The position numbers and the translations under genes are program-made. Positions 7,903-17,262 of a stretch of 64,000 bases of DNA are shown piece after piece; position 1 is the first letter of the stretch; every line of letters starts with the position of its first letter. This DNA comes from Actinophytocola xanthii (lineage in GTDB: Bacteria; Actinomycetota; Actinomycetes; Mycobacteriales; Pseudonocardiaceae): assembly GCF_001921205.1 (NCBI RefSeq), contig NZ_MSIE01000046.1, positions 1 to 64,000 on the forward strand, read 5' to 3'. The notes beneath the pieces were generated by a model, which was not told where the DNA came from, searched no databases, and worked only from the letters and a program-made list of their open reading frames with translations.

Positions 7903-9402
7903 TCAGGAGTGGTGCTTGCGCGGCACGGCTCCGACCTGCTCGCCGTCGCCCAGGACGACGAACTGGCCCATCATTCCCTCGTCCTCGTGTTGGAGCAGGT
8001 GGCAGTGGTACATGTACGGCGTGTTCGGGTCGGTGTGGTCCCGGAACCGCATGGCCAGGCGGTAGCGCTTCCCCTGTACCAGCAGGACGGTGTCCTTCCA
8101 GCCGCGCAGGGGTGGTTCCGGCGGCTCGCCGTCGACGGTCAGGACCTGGAACTGCACGTCGTGGACGTGGAAGTTGTGCAGGTAGCCGTTGTCGTTGACC
8201 ACCTCCCACACCTCGACCGTGCCTTCGCGCACGCCGAAGTCGATGCGGTCCATCGCCATCGACCGGCCGTTGATCTGGTCCGACGCGAGCGCGAAGGAGC
8301 GTGTCTCGGCGATCGGCTCGCCGGCGAGGTGCGGTGCCGCGCCGAGCACTCCGGGGACCTCCGCGTCGCCGGAAAGGGCGTTGGCGGCGCGGAACTGGCA
8401 GATGTCGAGGCGGTCGTCGAAGCCGTCTAACCGGCCCAGCGTGCCGCCGTGGTCGGACGGGTAGGAGCGCAGCTCGACCCGCTCCCCCGGCTCGAAGGCC
8501 ACGACGACCTCGGCCCGTTCCCCCGGCGACAGGTACAGGCGGTCGGTCTCCCACGGCTCGGCGAGGAGGCCGCCGTCCGTGGCGACGAGCGAGAAGCGCC
8601 GGTCGTCGGAGAACCCGAAGTGGTACAGGCGAGCGTTGGACCCGTTCAGCAGCCGCAGCCGCACGAGCCTGGTCGTGACGTCGAAGTACGGTCCGATCGT
8701 GCCGTTGACGAGGATCTCGTCCCCGATCACGCCGAGCGAGCCCGCCAGCGGGACCGGCTGCTCGAACTGGTTGTCCCCGTCGAACGCGCGGTCCTGGACG
8801 ATCATCGGGACGTCGTCGACGCCGTATTCGGACGGCAGCCTCACCGCCACGTCGTCGTCGACGACGAACAGCCCGGTCAGGCCCCGGTACATGTGGTCAC
8901 CGGTGGCGCCGTGTACGTGCGGGTGGTACCACAGCGTCGCCGCGGGCTGGTCGACCGTCCACCGCGGCCGCCAGGTGCCGCCGGCCGGGACGAGCTGGTG
9001 CGGACCGCCGTCCATCGCCGCCGGCAGGTGCATGCCGTGCCAGTGCAGCGAGGTCGCCTGGTCCAGGCCGTTGTGTACGGCGAACTCGACCTGCTCACCC
9101 CGCCGGACCCGGATCGTCGGGCCGAGGTAGGTGCCGTTCACCCCCCAGGTGCGGGTGGCCGGCCCGCCCTTGAACCGGGTCTCCCCCGCCTGGAGGCCGA
9201 GCGTGAACACCCGCGTGCCCGACGCGCCGCTCTCCGACTCCGCCAGGTCGGGAATCGGCAGGGCGTTGTCGAAGGCGATCTCCCCGACGGTGTCCCGCTT
9301 CGCGGCGGCGAAGTAAACACCGAAGCCCCCGCCCCCGAGGACGACTGCGCCGACCCCCATACCGATGGCTTTCAGCACTGTACGACGTCTCACGCGGGAC
9401 AC
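7903..9402 (-). CDS. multicopper oxidase (Tat-exported, CotA/FtsP-like)
   Basis: A multicopper oxidase of about 499 residues with all four copper motifs: HWHGMHLP, WYHPHVHG, HNFHVHDVQF, and HCHLLQHEDEGMM carrying the type 1 His-Cys-His with a Met ligand. Such enzymes oxidise phenols or metals while reducing O2 to water. The N-terminus has a Tat-like signal (VRRRTVLKAIGMG followed by a glycine/valine-rich hydrophobic run). A longer frame starts at GTG 9498, but its extra 32 residues are mostly arginine, so I prefer the GTG at 9402. GTG 9393 is also possible, and none has a good ribosome site. It is divergent from the membrane protein gene. Confidence 0.9.
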   Translation of the reverse strand: MSRVRRRTVLKAIGMGVGAVVLGGGGFGVYFAAAKRDTVGEIAFDNALPIPDLAESESGASGTRVFTLGLQAGETRFKGGPATRTWGVNGTYLGPTIRVRRGEQVEFAVHNGLDQATSLHWHGMHLPAAMDGGPHQLVPAGGTWRPRWTVDQPAATLWYHPHVHGATGDHMYRGLTGLFVVDDDVAVRLPSEYGVDDVPMIVQDRAFDGDNQFEQPVPLAGSLGVIGDEILVNGTIGPYFDVTTRLVRLRLLNGSNARLYHFGFSDDRRFSLVATDGGLLAEPWETDRLYLSPGERAEVVVAFEPGERVELRSYPSDHGGTLGRLDGFDDRLDICQFRAANALSGDAEVPGVLGAAPHLAGEPIAETRSFALASDQINGRSMAMDRIDFGVREGTVEVWEVVNDNGYLHNFHVHDVQFQVLTVDGEPPEPPLRGWKDTVLLVQGKRYRLAMRFRDHTDPNTPYMYHCHLLQHEDEGMMGQFVVLGDGEQVGAVPRKHHS

Positions 9403-9521
9403 CGTCCCGCGACGGAGGAGGTCGTCGCGTCGGCGAAACCTACGTACATCTCGCCGACGCGAAGGCACCGGCCGCCGCGAGAGGGTCGGTCGCACCACGA
9501 CGACCCGCGAGAGGAATCGCC

Positions 9522-9953
9522 ATGACCACGGCCGCCGACCTTCCCGCGCCCTGGGCGGACCGCACCGGCCGCACGCTGCTGGCCATCGACGCGCTCGCCA
9601 CGCTGGGCGCGTTCGGGCAGGGGATCACACGCATCGCAGACGCGGCGGACGAACAGCTGCTGACCGAGTTCTGGCGTACGACCGCCTACATCGTCTTCGC
9701 CGGGATGTGGGCCCTGCTCGCCGTCGCGCCACGCAAGCAACGCGGCATGTGGGAGCTGATCCTCGTGCAGAAGATCGCGGTCACGCTCTTCGCACTCGTC
9801 TCGATCGGCAAACCCGAGGCCGTGCAGACCGCAGTCATCGACGGTTTCGTCGTGGTGACCACCGTCGCGGCCTACGTCCTCTGCCGCGGCTGGTACACCT
9901 GGCGACCGGGCGCGCTCGGCCCCGACCAGGCGCGAAATGAGGTCGACCGGTGA
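9522..9953 (+). CDS. four-helix integral membrane protein
   Basis: A 143-residue protein with about four hydrophobic helices (near 20-38, 52-70, 80-98 and 105-125) separated by short loops. I do not recognise the family. GAGAGG precedes the ATG. It is divergent from the multicopper oxidase, which may indicate a shared regulatory region, and it converges with the FAD monooxygenase gene. It resembles generic small actinobacterial membrane proteins annotated only as hypothetical. Confidence 0.75.
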   Translation: MTTAADLPAPWADRTGRTLLAIDALATLGAFGQGITRIADAADEQLLTEFWRTTAYIVFAGMWALLAVAPRKQRGMWELILVQKIAVTLFALVSIGKPEAVQTAVIDGFVVVTTVAAYVLCRGWYTWRPGALGPDQARNEVDR

Positions 9954-9989
9954 GTGAGCTGCCGACCAACTGGGGACCACCCTCGACGT

Positions 9990-11111
9990 TCATGTGTTGG
10001 TGTCCAGTGCGATGCCGTTCTTGGCGCGGTTCACGGAGTCCTCGGGTGCGGGGCCTTCGGGGTTCTCGGTCGCCAGGGCCTGGTTGAGCGTGACGAACGG
10101 CCGCATCCGGTGCTCGTAGGCCGCGAACGCGGCACGGTGGTCGGTGTTGGGGCGGCCGAGTTCCTGGGTGAGGACGTAGGCGCCGACCAGGGCGAGGCTG
10201 GTGCCCTGTCCGGACATCACCGAGGCGCAGTAGCCGGCGTCGCCGACCAGCGCCACTCGGCCGGTGGTCCAGCGGTCCATCTGGATCTGGGCCATCGCGT
10301 CGAAGTAGAAGACGTGTGCGTCGGCCATGGCCGCCAGCAGTTTCGGCACCTCCCAGCCGAGCCCGGCCAGTTGCTCGGCGATGAGCCGCTTCTGTTGGGC
10401 GGTGTCCTGGTAGTCGTAGGTCAGCGGCTCGGACCGGAAGCCGAGGTTGACTCGCAGCTCGGTGTTGTCCCGCACCGGGTACACAGCGCCGCCTGCGCCG
10501 GACGCCTGGTCGGTGAACCAGACCTGCCAGTTGTCCAGGCCGAGGATGTTGGGCATCGGGAAGATCGACAGGTACATGCCTAGATGCCGGATGAACTCCC
10601 GCTCCGGCCCGAAGGCCAGGCGGCGCACGGTGGAGTGCATGCCGTCCGCGCCGATCACGAGGTCGAACGTGCGGAATCCGCCGCGTTCGAACTCCACACG
10701 CACTCCGTGTTCGTCCTGTGCCAGGGCGGAGATCGAGTCGTCGAAGACGTACTCCACCCGGTTGGCGTTCGCCTCGTGCAGCATCGCGAGGAGGTCCTCG
10801 CGTAGCAACTCGACGTCCTCGCTGTCCAACCGACCACTGGAGAAGGTGTGGTCCTCGGACCGGAACAGCTCGACGCCCGCACCGTCCAGCATGGCCATCC
10901 CGCGCATTGTGGTGCGAGCGGCCCGCATCCGCTCACCGAGCCCCATCCGGTCCATCACCTCGAGCGCGACCCCACGGACGTCGACGGCCTGACCGCCCGT
11001 GCGCGGACCGGACGCCCGCTCCACCACGGTCACCGCGTAGCCCGCCCGCCGCAGCCAGTAGGCCGTCGCCGCACCGGCGACACCGGCCCCCGAGATCAGT
11101 GCGTTCCGCAT
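9990..11111 (-). CDS. FAD-dependent aromatic monooxygenase-like oxidoreductase
   Basis: A 373-residue group A flavin monooxygenase-like protein. The N-terminal Rossmann motif is GAGVAGAATAYWLRRAGYAVTV, with the ribose-binding Glu in VVERASG. The second FAD motif is VIGADGMHSTVRRL and the third is ALVGDAGYCASVMSGQGTSLAL. Enzymes of this type hydroxylate phenols or inactivate antibiotics (TetX-like). An AGGAGGAA ribosome site precedes the ATG. It is divergent from a GntR-TetR hybrid regulator gene, the usual arrangement for a regulator controlling such an enzyme. The substrate is unknown. Confidence 0.9.
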   Translation of the reverse strand: MRNALISGAGVAGAATAYWLRRAGYAVTVVERASGPRTGGQAVDVRGVALEVMDRMGLGERMRAARTTMRGMAMLDGAGVELFRSEDHTFSSGRLDSEDVELLREDLLAMLHEANANRVEYVFDDSISALAQDEHGVRVEFERGGFRTFDLVIGADGMHSTVRRLAFGPEREFIRHLGMYLSIFPMPNILGLDNWQVWFTDQASGAGGAVYPVRDNTELRVNLGFRSEPLTYDYQDTAQQKRLIAEQLAGLGWEVPKLLAAMADAHVFYFDAMAQIQMDRWTTGRVALVGDAGYCASVMSGQGTSLALVGAYVLTQELGRPNTDHRAAFAAYEHRMRPFVTLNQALATENPEGPAPEDSVNRAKNGIALDTNT

Positions 11112-11123
11112 CGTTCCTCCTGT

Positions 11124-11140
11124 GTTACGCGTACGCTAAC
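11124..11140. promoter_or_regulatory. palindromic site upstream of the FAD monooxygenase
   Basis: GTTACGCGTACGCTAAC has a central 8-bp palindrome GCGTACGC and short outer GTTA/TAAC arms. It lies 13 bp upstream of the monooxygenase ATG and is a likely operator for a TetR-type protein. Confidence 0.45.
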
Positions 11141-11184
11141 GTCGGACACAGTGGGGTCTACCTGGAAAGAACGCCAAAACTGAC

Positions 11185-11209
11185 CTAGTACACTCCAGAT
11201 CTGTACTAG
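11185..11209. promoter_or_regulatory. 8-bp inverted repeat operator CTAGTACA-N9-TGTACTAG
   Basis: Perfect 8-bp arms at 11185-11192 and 11202-11209 enclose nine bases. The repeat lies 19 bp upstream of the GTG of the hybrid regulator. GntR-type regulators commonly use such TAGTAC-containing palindromes. Autoregulation is inferred. Confidence 0.6.
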
Positions 11210-11227
11210 CACAGAAGGGGTGCGTGT

Positions 11228-12178
11228 GTGCCAACCGAACAGCGGTACCTGAGCATCGCCGCCGAACTGCGGCGCAGGATCACCCACGGCGAGTTGGCCC
11301 CTGGCACCAAGGTCCCCTCCATTCGCAAGCTCGCCGCCGAGTGGGGAGTCGCGACCGCTACCGCCGCCAAGGCGCTGACGACGTTGAACCAGGAAGGCCT
11401 GATCCGCGCCGAGGCCCGGTCTGGCAACGTGGTCACGGGCACCGCCAACCCGACTTCTCCGACCTCCTCTGTACGGCGCAGGCACGAGGACTTGACCCGT
11501 ACCCGGATCGTCCGAGCCGCGATCGACACCGCGGACACCGAAGGACTTGCCGTGCTGTCCATGCGGGGCGTCGCGGCCCGGTTGGGGGTGGCGGCGATGT
11601 CGCTGTACCGGCACGTGGCCGGCAAGGACGAACTGGTCATGCTGATGGCCGACGCCGCGTTCGGCGAGCGGGGGTACCCCGCGAAGCCGCCTGCGGGATG
11701 GCGCGCCCGCCTGGAGCTGGGTGGGCGCACGTTGTGGTCGCTGTTTCGTAAACATCCGTGACTGGCCCAGCTGGCACCGATCACCCGTCCACTACCACTG
11801 CCCAACCTGGCCGTACACGCCGAGTGGAACCTCTCCGCACTCGACTGCCTCGGTCTCTCCGCTACCGAGATGTGCGACCTGCACGCCCTGCTCTTCAGCC
11901 ATATCCAGGGCGTAGCCATCCACCTCGAACGCGAACAGCACGCGCTTGGCGCGTCCGGGATGTCCGAGGACGAATGGATGGACAAACAGGCCCCCGCCCT
12001 GGGCACCATCACCGGCACCGGCCGCTACCCGACGTTCGCCAGAATGCTCACCACCCTGACCGAGCAAGGCTATGACCTGCTCCTCGACGACCTGTTCGAA
12101 CTAGGCCAACGTCTCCTGCTCGACGGTCTCGCTCTCCGGATCAGCCGGACGGCGCGGGACCACGACGCCCGACGATAA
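11228..12178 (+). pseudogene. GntR-TetR hybrid regulator interrupted by an in-frame TGA
   Basis: The uninterrupted frame would encode about 316 residues. It has an N-terminal GntR winged helix (LRRRITHGELAPGTKVPSIRKLA), then a TetR helix-turn-helix (VLSMRGVAARLGVAAMSLYRHVAGKDEL) and a TetR C-terminal domain. A TGA at 11759-11761 falls where homologues carry Trp (RKHP-stop-LAQLAP, usually HPWLAQ). The same frame continues without further defects to 12178. A single TGG-to-TGA change explains this. The 177-residue product keeps both DNA-binding domains but lacks the ligand and dimer domain. It could be a true nonsense mutation, a sequencing error or low-level readthrough. Confidence 0.82.
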
Positions 12179-12584
12179 GTCCGAAGCATTGCGCTGTCAG
12201 TGGCTGGTCCCGTACGGTGGGTGATGGGTCGAACAGCTTCGACGCCGTTCGGGAGTCCTCATGGTTCAACGGCGAACTGTTGCCTGCGCACTCGCCGCCC
12301 GGCCCGCAGCTGACCTGCCGGTGAAGGTCGGCGCGCGGATGGTGGGAGTGCTCATCCAACGGGTCGGCGCGTGCCGGAGGGGTCCTCGGCGGCGGCCGAT
12401 CTCGGCGGATGCCCTGACCTGGGTCCGACATCTGGCTGTCGTGGACAAGTCCGCCGTTCGCCCGGTGATTCGTGCACTTTGCCGCCGCTGCCCAAGGAGC
12501 CACATGGGCACCCACCAGACATGGCGGCCCTGGGACCGCTAGTCCGCCAAATCCGTTGACGTCCTGGGCGCTCCAGCACCCATC
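12179..12584. other. intergenic region with no supported gene
   Basis: Open frames on both strands here are short, arginine-rich and without convincing ribosome sites. I see no RNA gene or repeat in it. Confidence 0.5.
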
Positions 12585-12598
12585 TGGGAGCGCTCCCA
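12585..12598. promoter_or_regulatory. CebR/CelR-type operator
   Basis: TGGGAGCGCTCCCA is a perfect 14-bp palindrome identical to the published operator of the LacI-family regulators CebR (Streptomyces) and CelR (Thermobifida), which respond to cellobiose-type sugars. It lies 33 bp before the ATG of a small leader ORF and about 200 bp upstream of the CE1 esterase gene. A second exact copy is at 58225. Confidence 0.85.
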
Positions 12599-12630
12599 AG
12601 CCGAGGTGCCTTCAACGACGAAGGAGAACC

Positions 12631-14105
<1,475 letters not shown>

Positions 14106-14110
14106 CCGGA

Positions 14111-14142
14111 AGACGGGTGCGGGCGGCCGCCCGCACCCGTCT
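14111..14142 (+). terminator. 32-bp perfect palindrome terminator
   Basis: AGACGGGTGCGGGCGG and its exact reverse complement meet with no spacer, giving a very stable hairpin six bases after the esterase stop. It ends 23 bp before the next ATG, so it may act as a partial terminator between the two genes. Confidence 0.8.
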
Positions 14143-14165
14143 CTCGTGACCACGAAGGAACAGAA

Positions 14166-16841
14166 GTGAAACCAGTCAGCATCGCTGGAAGATCATCGGT
14201 GGCGCTCGCGGTGTTCGCCGCGCTAATGACCTTCTCGGCTCCCACTCCGGCATCGGCCGCCGTTCAGGCGACCTACTACGTCGCTCCGAACGGCGACGAC
14301 ACCAACCCCGGGACGATCACGGCACCGTTCAGGACGGTGCAGCGCGCGCGGGACACCGTGCGCACGATCAACGCGAACATGTCCGGTGACATCCAGGTCT
14401 ACCTGCGTGGGGGGAACTACCCGGTCAGCAGCACCATCGAGTTCACGCCGGGCGACTCCGGCACGAACGGGCACCGGATCACCTACGCCGCGTACCAGAA
14501 CGAGAAGCCGGTGCTGAGCGCCGGCGTTCAGGTGACCGGCTGGACGCAGCACAGCGGCAGCATCTGGAAGGCTCCGCTCAACCGTGCGAACAAGCTGCGG
14601 GCGCTCTACGTCAACGACAAGCGGGCGGTCATGGCGACCAAGACGATCAGCTCGCAAGGGTGCTACGGCACCTACAACGTCACCGCGGGACAGGCGCCGT
14701 GGGCGTGGGAATCGGGTTCGCAGTGCGACGGGGCCAGGTACAACCTGGGAGATCTGCCCGCCATCGCCGGCAATCACGACGACCTGGAGATCGAGACGGC
14801 GACGACGTGGACGACGGCCATCGTGGGAGTCCGCCAGGTCACCACGAGCAGTGACGGCGCGAACCGCGTGGCGCTGTTCCAGCAACCGGGCGGGGCCATC
14901 GCCCAGGGGGCGTACAACGGCAACTTCCAGACCGGCGGCAGCCACAAGATCATGAACGCCTACGAGTTCCTGGACTCACCTGGCGAGTTCTACTTCGACA
15001 AGGCGAACCGCGTGGTGTACTACTACAAGGCCGGTTCCGAGGACATGACGACTGCGACGGTCCACGCGCCGAACAACCTGGCGACCGTTCTCCGGATCGC
15101 GGGCACGTCCACGAGCAACCACGTGCGGAACCTGACCTTCTCCGGCCTCACGGTGCAGCACTCCGACTGGAACCTGTTCACCGTCGGCGGTTCCGTGTTC
15201 AAGCAGGCTCAGCAGGGGAACCTCGGCAACACCGCGTACGTCAAGGGAAACTTCCACGTCTACTACTACCGCAACGTCGACACCCCACCGGGTATCGTCC
15301 AGGTCGAGAACGCCGACGGGATCGAACTGCACCGCAACCGGATCCAGCACACCGGCGTCGACGGGATCAGCATGGTCAACGACGTGCAGAACACGAAGTT
15401 GATCGGAAACCACACGAACGACATCGCCGGCTCCGCTGTGGTCGTCGGCCATCCGCAGCACGTCTACATCGGAGACCACACCGCGACGAACCGCGAGAAG
15501 TATCCCGTCCAGGTCGAAGGACTTCCCAAGAACATCGAGATCAAGAACAACTACCTCTACGACACCGGGGTGTTGTTCAACTCGCACAGTCCCATCTCGG
15601 CATACTTCGCCGACACCCTGACGATCCAGCGCAACCGGATCGAGAAGGCTCCCTGGTCGGGCATCACGCTCGGGTGGGGCTGGTGGAACTTCGACGGATC
15701 GTCCGGCTCCATCGTGCCCGGCCGGCCGACCACCACGGCGAAGAACAACACCATCAGCCACAACCACATCATCGACACGGTGCAGCGCCTCAACGACACG
15801 GCTCCCATCTACACGCTGGGCAGCCAGCCGGGCACCACCATCACCGACAACTACCTCCAAGGCGTCCCGGCCGGCCACAAGTACGGACTCCACCCCGACG
15901 AAGGCTCGGCCTACATCACCTTCCGCGACAACGTCCTGAGCGTGGACAAGAACGTCACGTGGCTGATCAACTCCGACGACTTCGGCCGCAAGCACGACCT
16001 GAGCATCACGCAGACCTACGGGCCGATCAACAAGGTCTCCAACAAGAACCTGCCGAACAGCACCATCCACGACATCCTCGTCTCCTCCGATTATGTGTGG
16101 CCTGCGGCGGCCTACGGGATCGCCGTGAACTCCGGGCTGGAGGACGCCTACCGGGACATCATCCCGCAGGGCAACCTCTCGCTCCCGAACTACGTCCTGC
16201 CGGCCAGCACGTTCGTCGGCACCGCGAGCTCGTCGATCCCCATCCGCAGCACCGGCGACGCGACCAAGACGGTCTGGCTGGCCCCACCGGGCACGACCAC
16301 CTTCGCCGTGGGCCCGACAATGACCAGGGCGAGCGGCACCGCGACGACCATCGACGTGCCGACCACGTCCGGCGACTACCGCCTCTACGTCGTGGACGCG
16401 CAGGGGACTCGGTCGCCCGAGTCGACCTCGATCGTCCGACAGCAGGCCGGCGGCAACCCGCAGGCCGGCACGATCGTGGGTGGACAGTCGGGTCGCTGCG
16501 TCGATCTCGGAAGCACGGCCAACGGCACGCAGGCCCGGCTCTGGGACTGCAACGGCGGCACCAGCCAGCGGTGGACCTACACGGCGAGCAAGACACTCAC
16601 CAACGGCAACAAGTGCCTCGACGCGTCAGGACAGGGAACCGCCAACGGCACCACGGCGGTGATCTGGGAATGCCACGGCGGAACCAACCAGCAGTGGAAC
16701 CTCAACGCCAACGGCACCATCACCGGTGTGCACTCCGGACTGTGTCTCGACGCCAGCGGCAACGGGACCGCGAACGGCACACTGATCCACCTCTGGTCGT
16801 GCCACGGCGGCACGAACCAACAGTGGAACCTGCGTAGCTGA
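14166..16841 (+). CDS. secreted right-handed beta-helix enzyme with RICIN domain (GH141-like)
   Basis: An 891-residue secreted protein with a signal peptide ending near ASAAVQA. The catalytic region starts with YYVAPNGDDTNPGTITAPFRTVQRARDTVR, a hallmark of right-handed parallel beta-helix carbohydrate enzymes. Repeating asparagine-rich rungs follow (IEIKNNYLYDTG, NTISHNHIID, ITDNYLQG) to about residue 650. A short beta-sandwich comes next, then a C-terminal RICIN trefoil (about 770-891) with QRW and QQW motifs. The layout resembles GH141-type fucosidase/xylanase proteins, but catalytic residues cannot be fixed by eye. It lies 60 bp downstream of the esterase and ends before a terminator hairpin. 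An intracellular relative is at 56284. Confidence 0.83.
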   Translation: MKPVSIAGRSSVALAVFAALMTFSAPTPASAAVQATYYVAPNGDDTNPGTITAPFRTVQRARDTVRTINANMSGDIQVYLRGGNYPVSSTIEFTPGDSGTNGHRITYAAYQNEKPVLSAGVQVTGWTQHSGSIWKAPLNRANKLRALYVNDKRAVMATKTISSQGCYGTYNVTAGQAPWAWESGSQCDGARYNLGDLPAIAGNHDDLEIETATTWTTAIVGVRQVTTSSDGANRVALFQQPGGAIAQGAYNGNFQTGGSHKIMNAYEFLDSPGEFYFDKANRVVYYYKAGSEDMTTATVHAPNNLATVLRIAGTSTSNHVRNLTFSGLTVQHSDWNLFTVGGSVFKQAQQGNLGNTAYVKGNFHVYYYRNVDTPPGIVQVENADGIELHRNRIQHTGVDGISMVNDVQNTKLIGNHTNDIAGSAVVVGHPQHVYIGDHTATNREKYPVQVEGLPKNIEIKNNYLYDTGVLFNSHSPISAYFADTLTIQRNRIEKAPWSGITLGWGWWNFDGSSGSIVPGRPTTTAKNNTISHNHIIDTVQRLNDTAPIYTLGSQPGTTITDNYLQGVPAGHKYGLHPDEGSAYITFRDNVLSVDKNVTWLINSDDFGRKHDLSITQTYGPINKVSNKNLPNSTIHDILVSSDYVWPAAAYGIAVNSGLEDAYRDIIPQGNLSLPNYVLPASTFVGTASSSIPIRSTGDATKTVWLAPPGTTTFAVGPTMTRASGTATTIDVPTTSGDYRLYVVDAQGTRSPESTSIVRQQAGGNPQAGTIVGGQSGRCVDLGSTANGTQARLWDCNGGTSQRWTYTASKTLTNGNKCLDASGQGTANGTTAVIWECHGGTNQQWNLNANGTITGVHSGLCLDASGNGTANGTLIHLWSCHGGTNQQWNLRS

Positions 16842-16848
16842 GCACGTC

Positions 16849-16880
16849 CCGGGGACCGAGCGGTCGGACCCGGTCCCCGG
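16849..16880 (+). terminator. terminator hairpin after the beta-helix enzyme
   Basis: The 10-bp arms CCGGGGACCG and CGGTCCCCGG enclose a 12-nt loop, starting 7 bases after the stop codon. Confidence 0.7.
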
Positions 16881-17262
16881 TTCCGTGTTCGTGGTGTGGA
16901 CCTCCCCGCTGCCCCATGACGATCATTAGGGCAGCGGGGTTGGTCACCCACGTTGTTCACGTTAACAAGATTCGCCCCGCAGGCACCAAAATTCCTACCC
17001 TTGGACGGAGCATCGACTCTCGGTACAAGGTCCTGAGCTGCGGTTTGAGTGGATTGAGCGCGGTTTACCTCCTTCACATCCTGTCTAACATATCTAGTTA
17101 GCGCTCACAGAACTTCCTCGGCATCCGTTGACTGGTGCTCTCGGGCGCCGATACATTGAGGTACGAATCACGGTCTCGGCGATGCGTCGAACCTCGCGGA
17201 GACCCGCGGTCATTGACGACTGACGTCGGCTGTGCACCCCTGTCAAAGCCGAGAGGGACGAC
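16881..17262. other. gene-free upstream region of the GH27 gene
   Basis: This 382-bp stretch is more AT-rich than its neighbours and has no convincing gene. It holds the LacI-like palindrome at 16953 and an inverted repeat CTAAC-N7-GTTAG at 17085-17101, so it is probably regulatory. Confidence 0.5.
16953..16968. promoter_or_regulatory. LacI/GalR-like operator
   Basis: TTGTTCACGTTAACAA is a 16-bp near-palindrome (7 of 8 pairs match) with a central CG, the shape of LacI/GalR operators. It lies about 295 bp upstream of the GH27 gene start. Confidence 0.5.

Noticed and set aside
9403-9498. 32-residue extension of the multicopper oxidase
   Set aside because: About one third arginine, and it pushes the Tat-like signal away from the N-terminus.
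12261-12542. 93-codon plus-strand frame with an opposing minus-strand frame
   Set aside because: Neither has a ribosome site or recognisable sequence.
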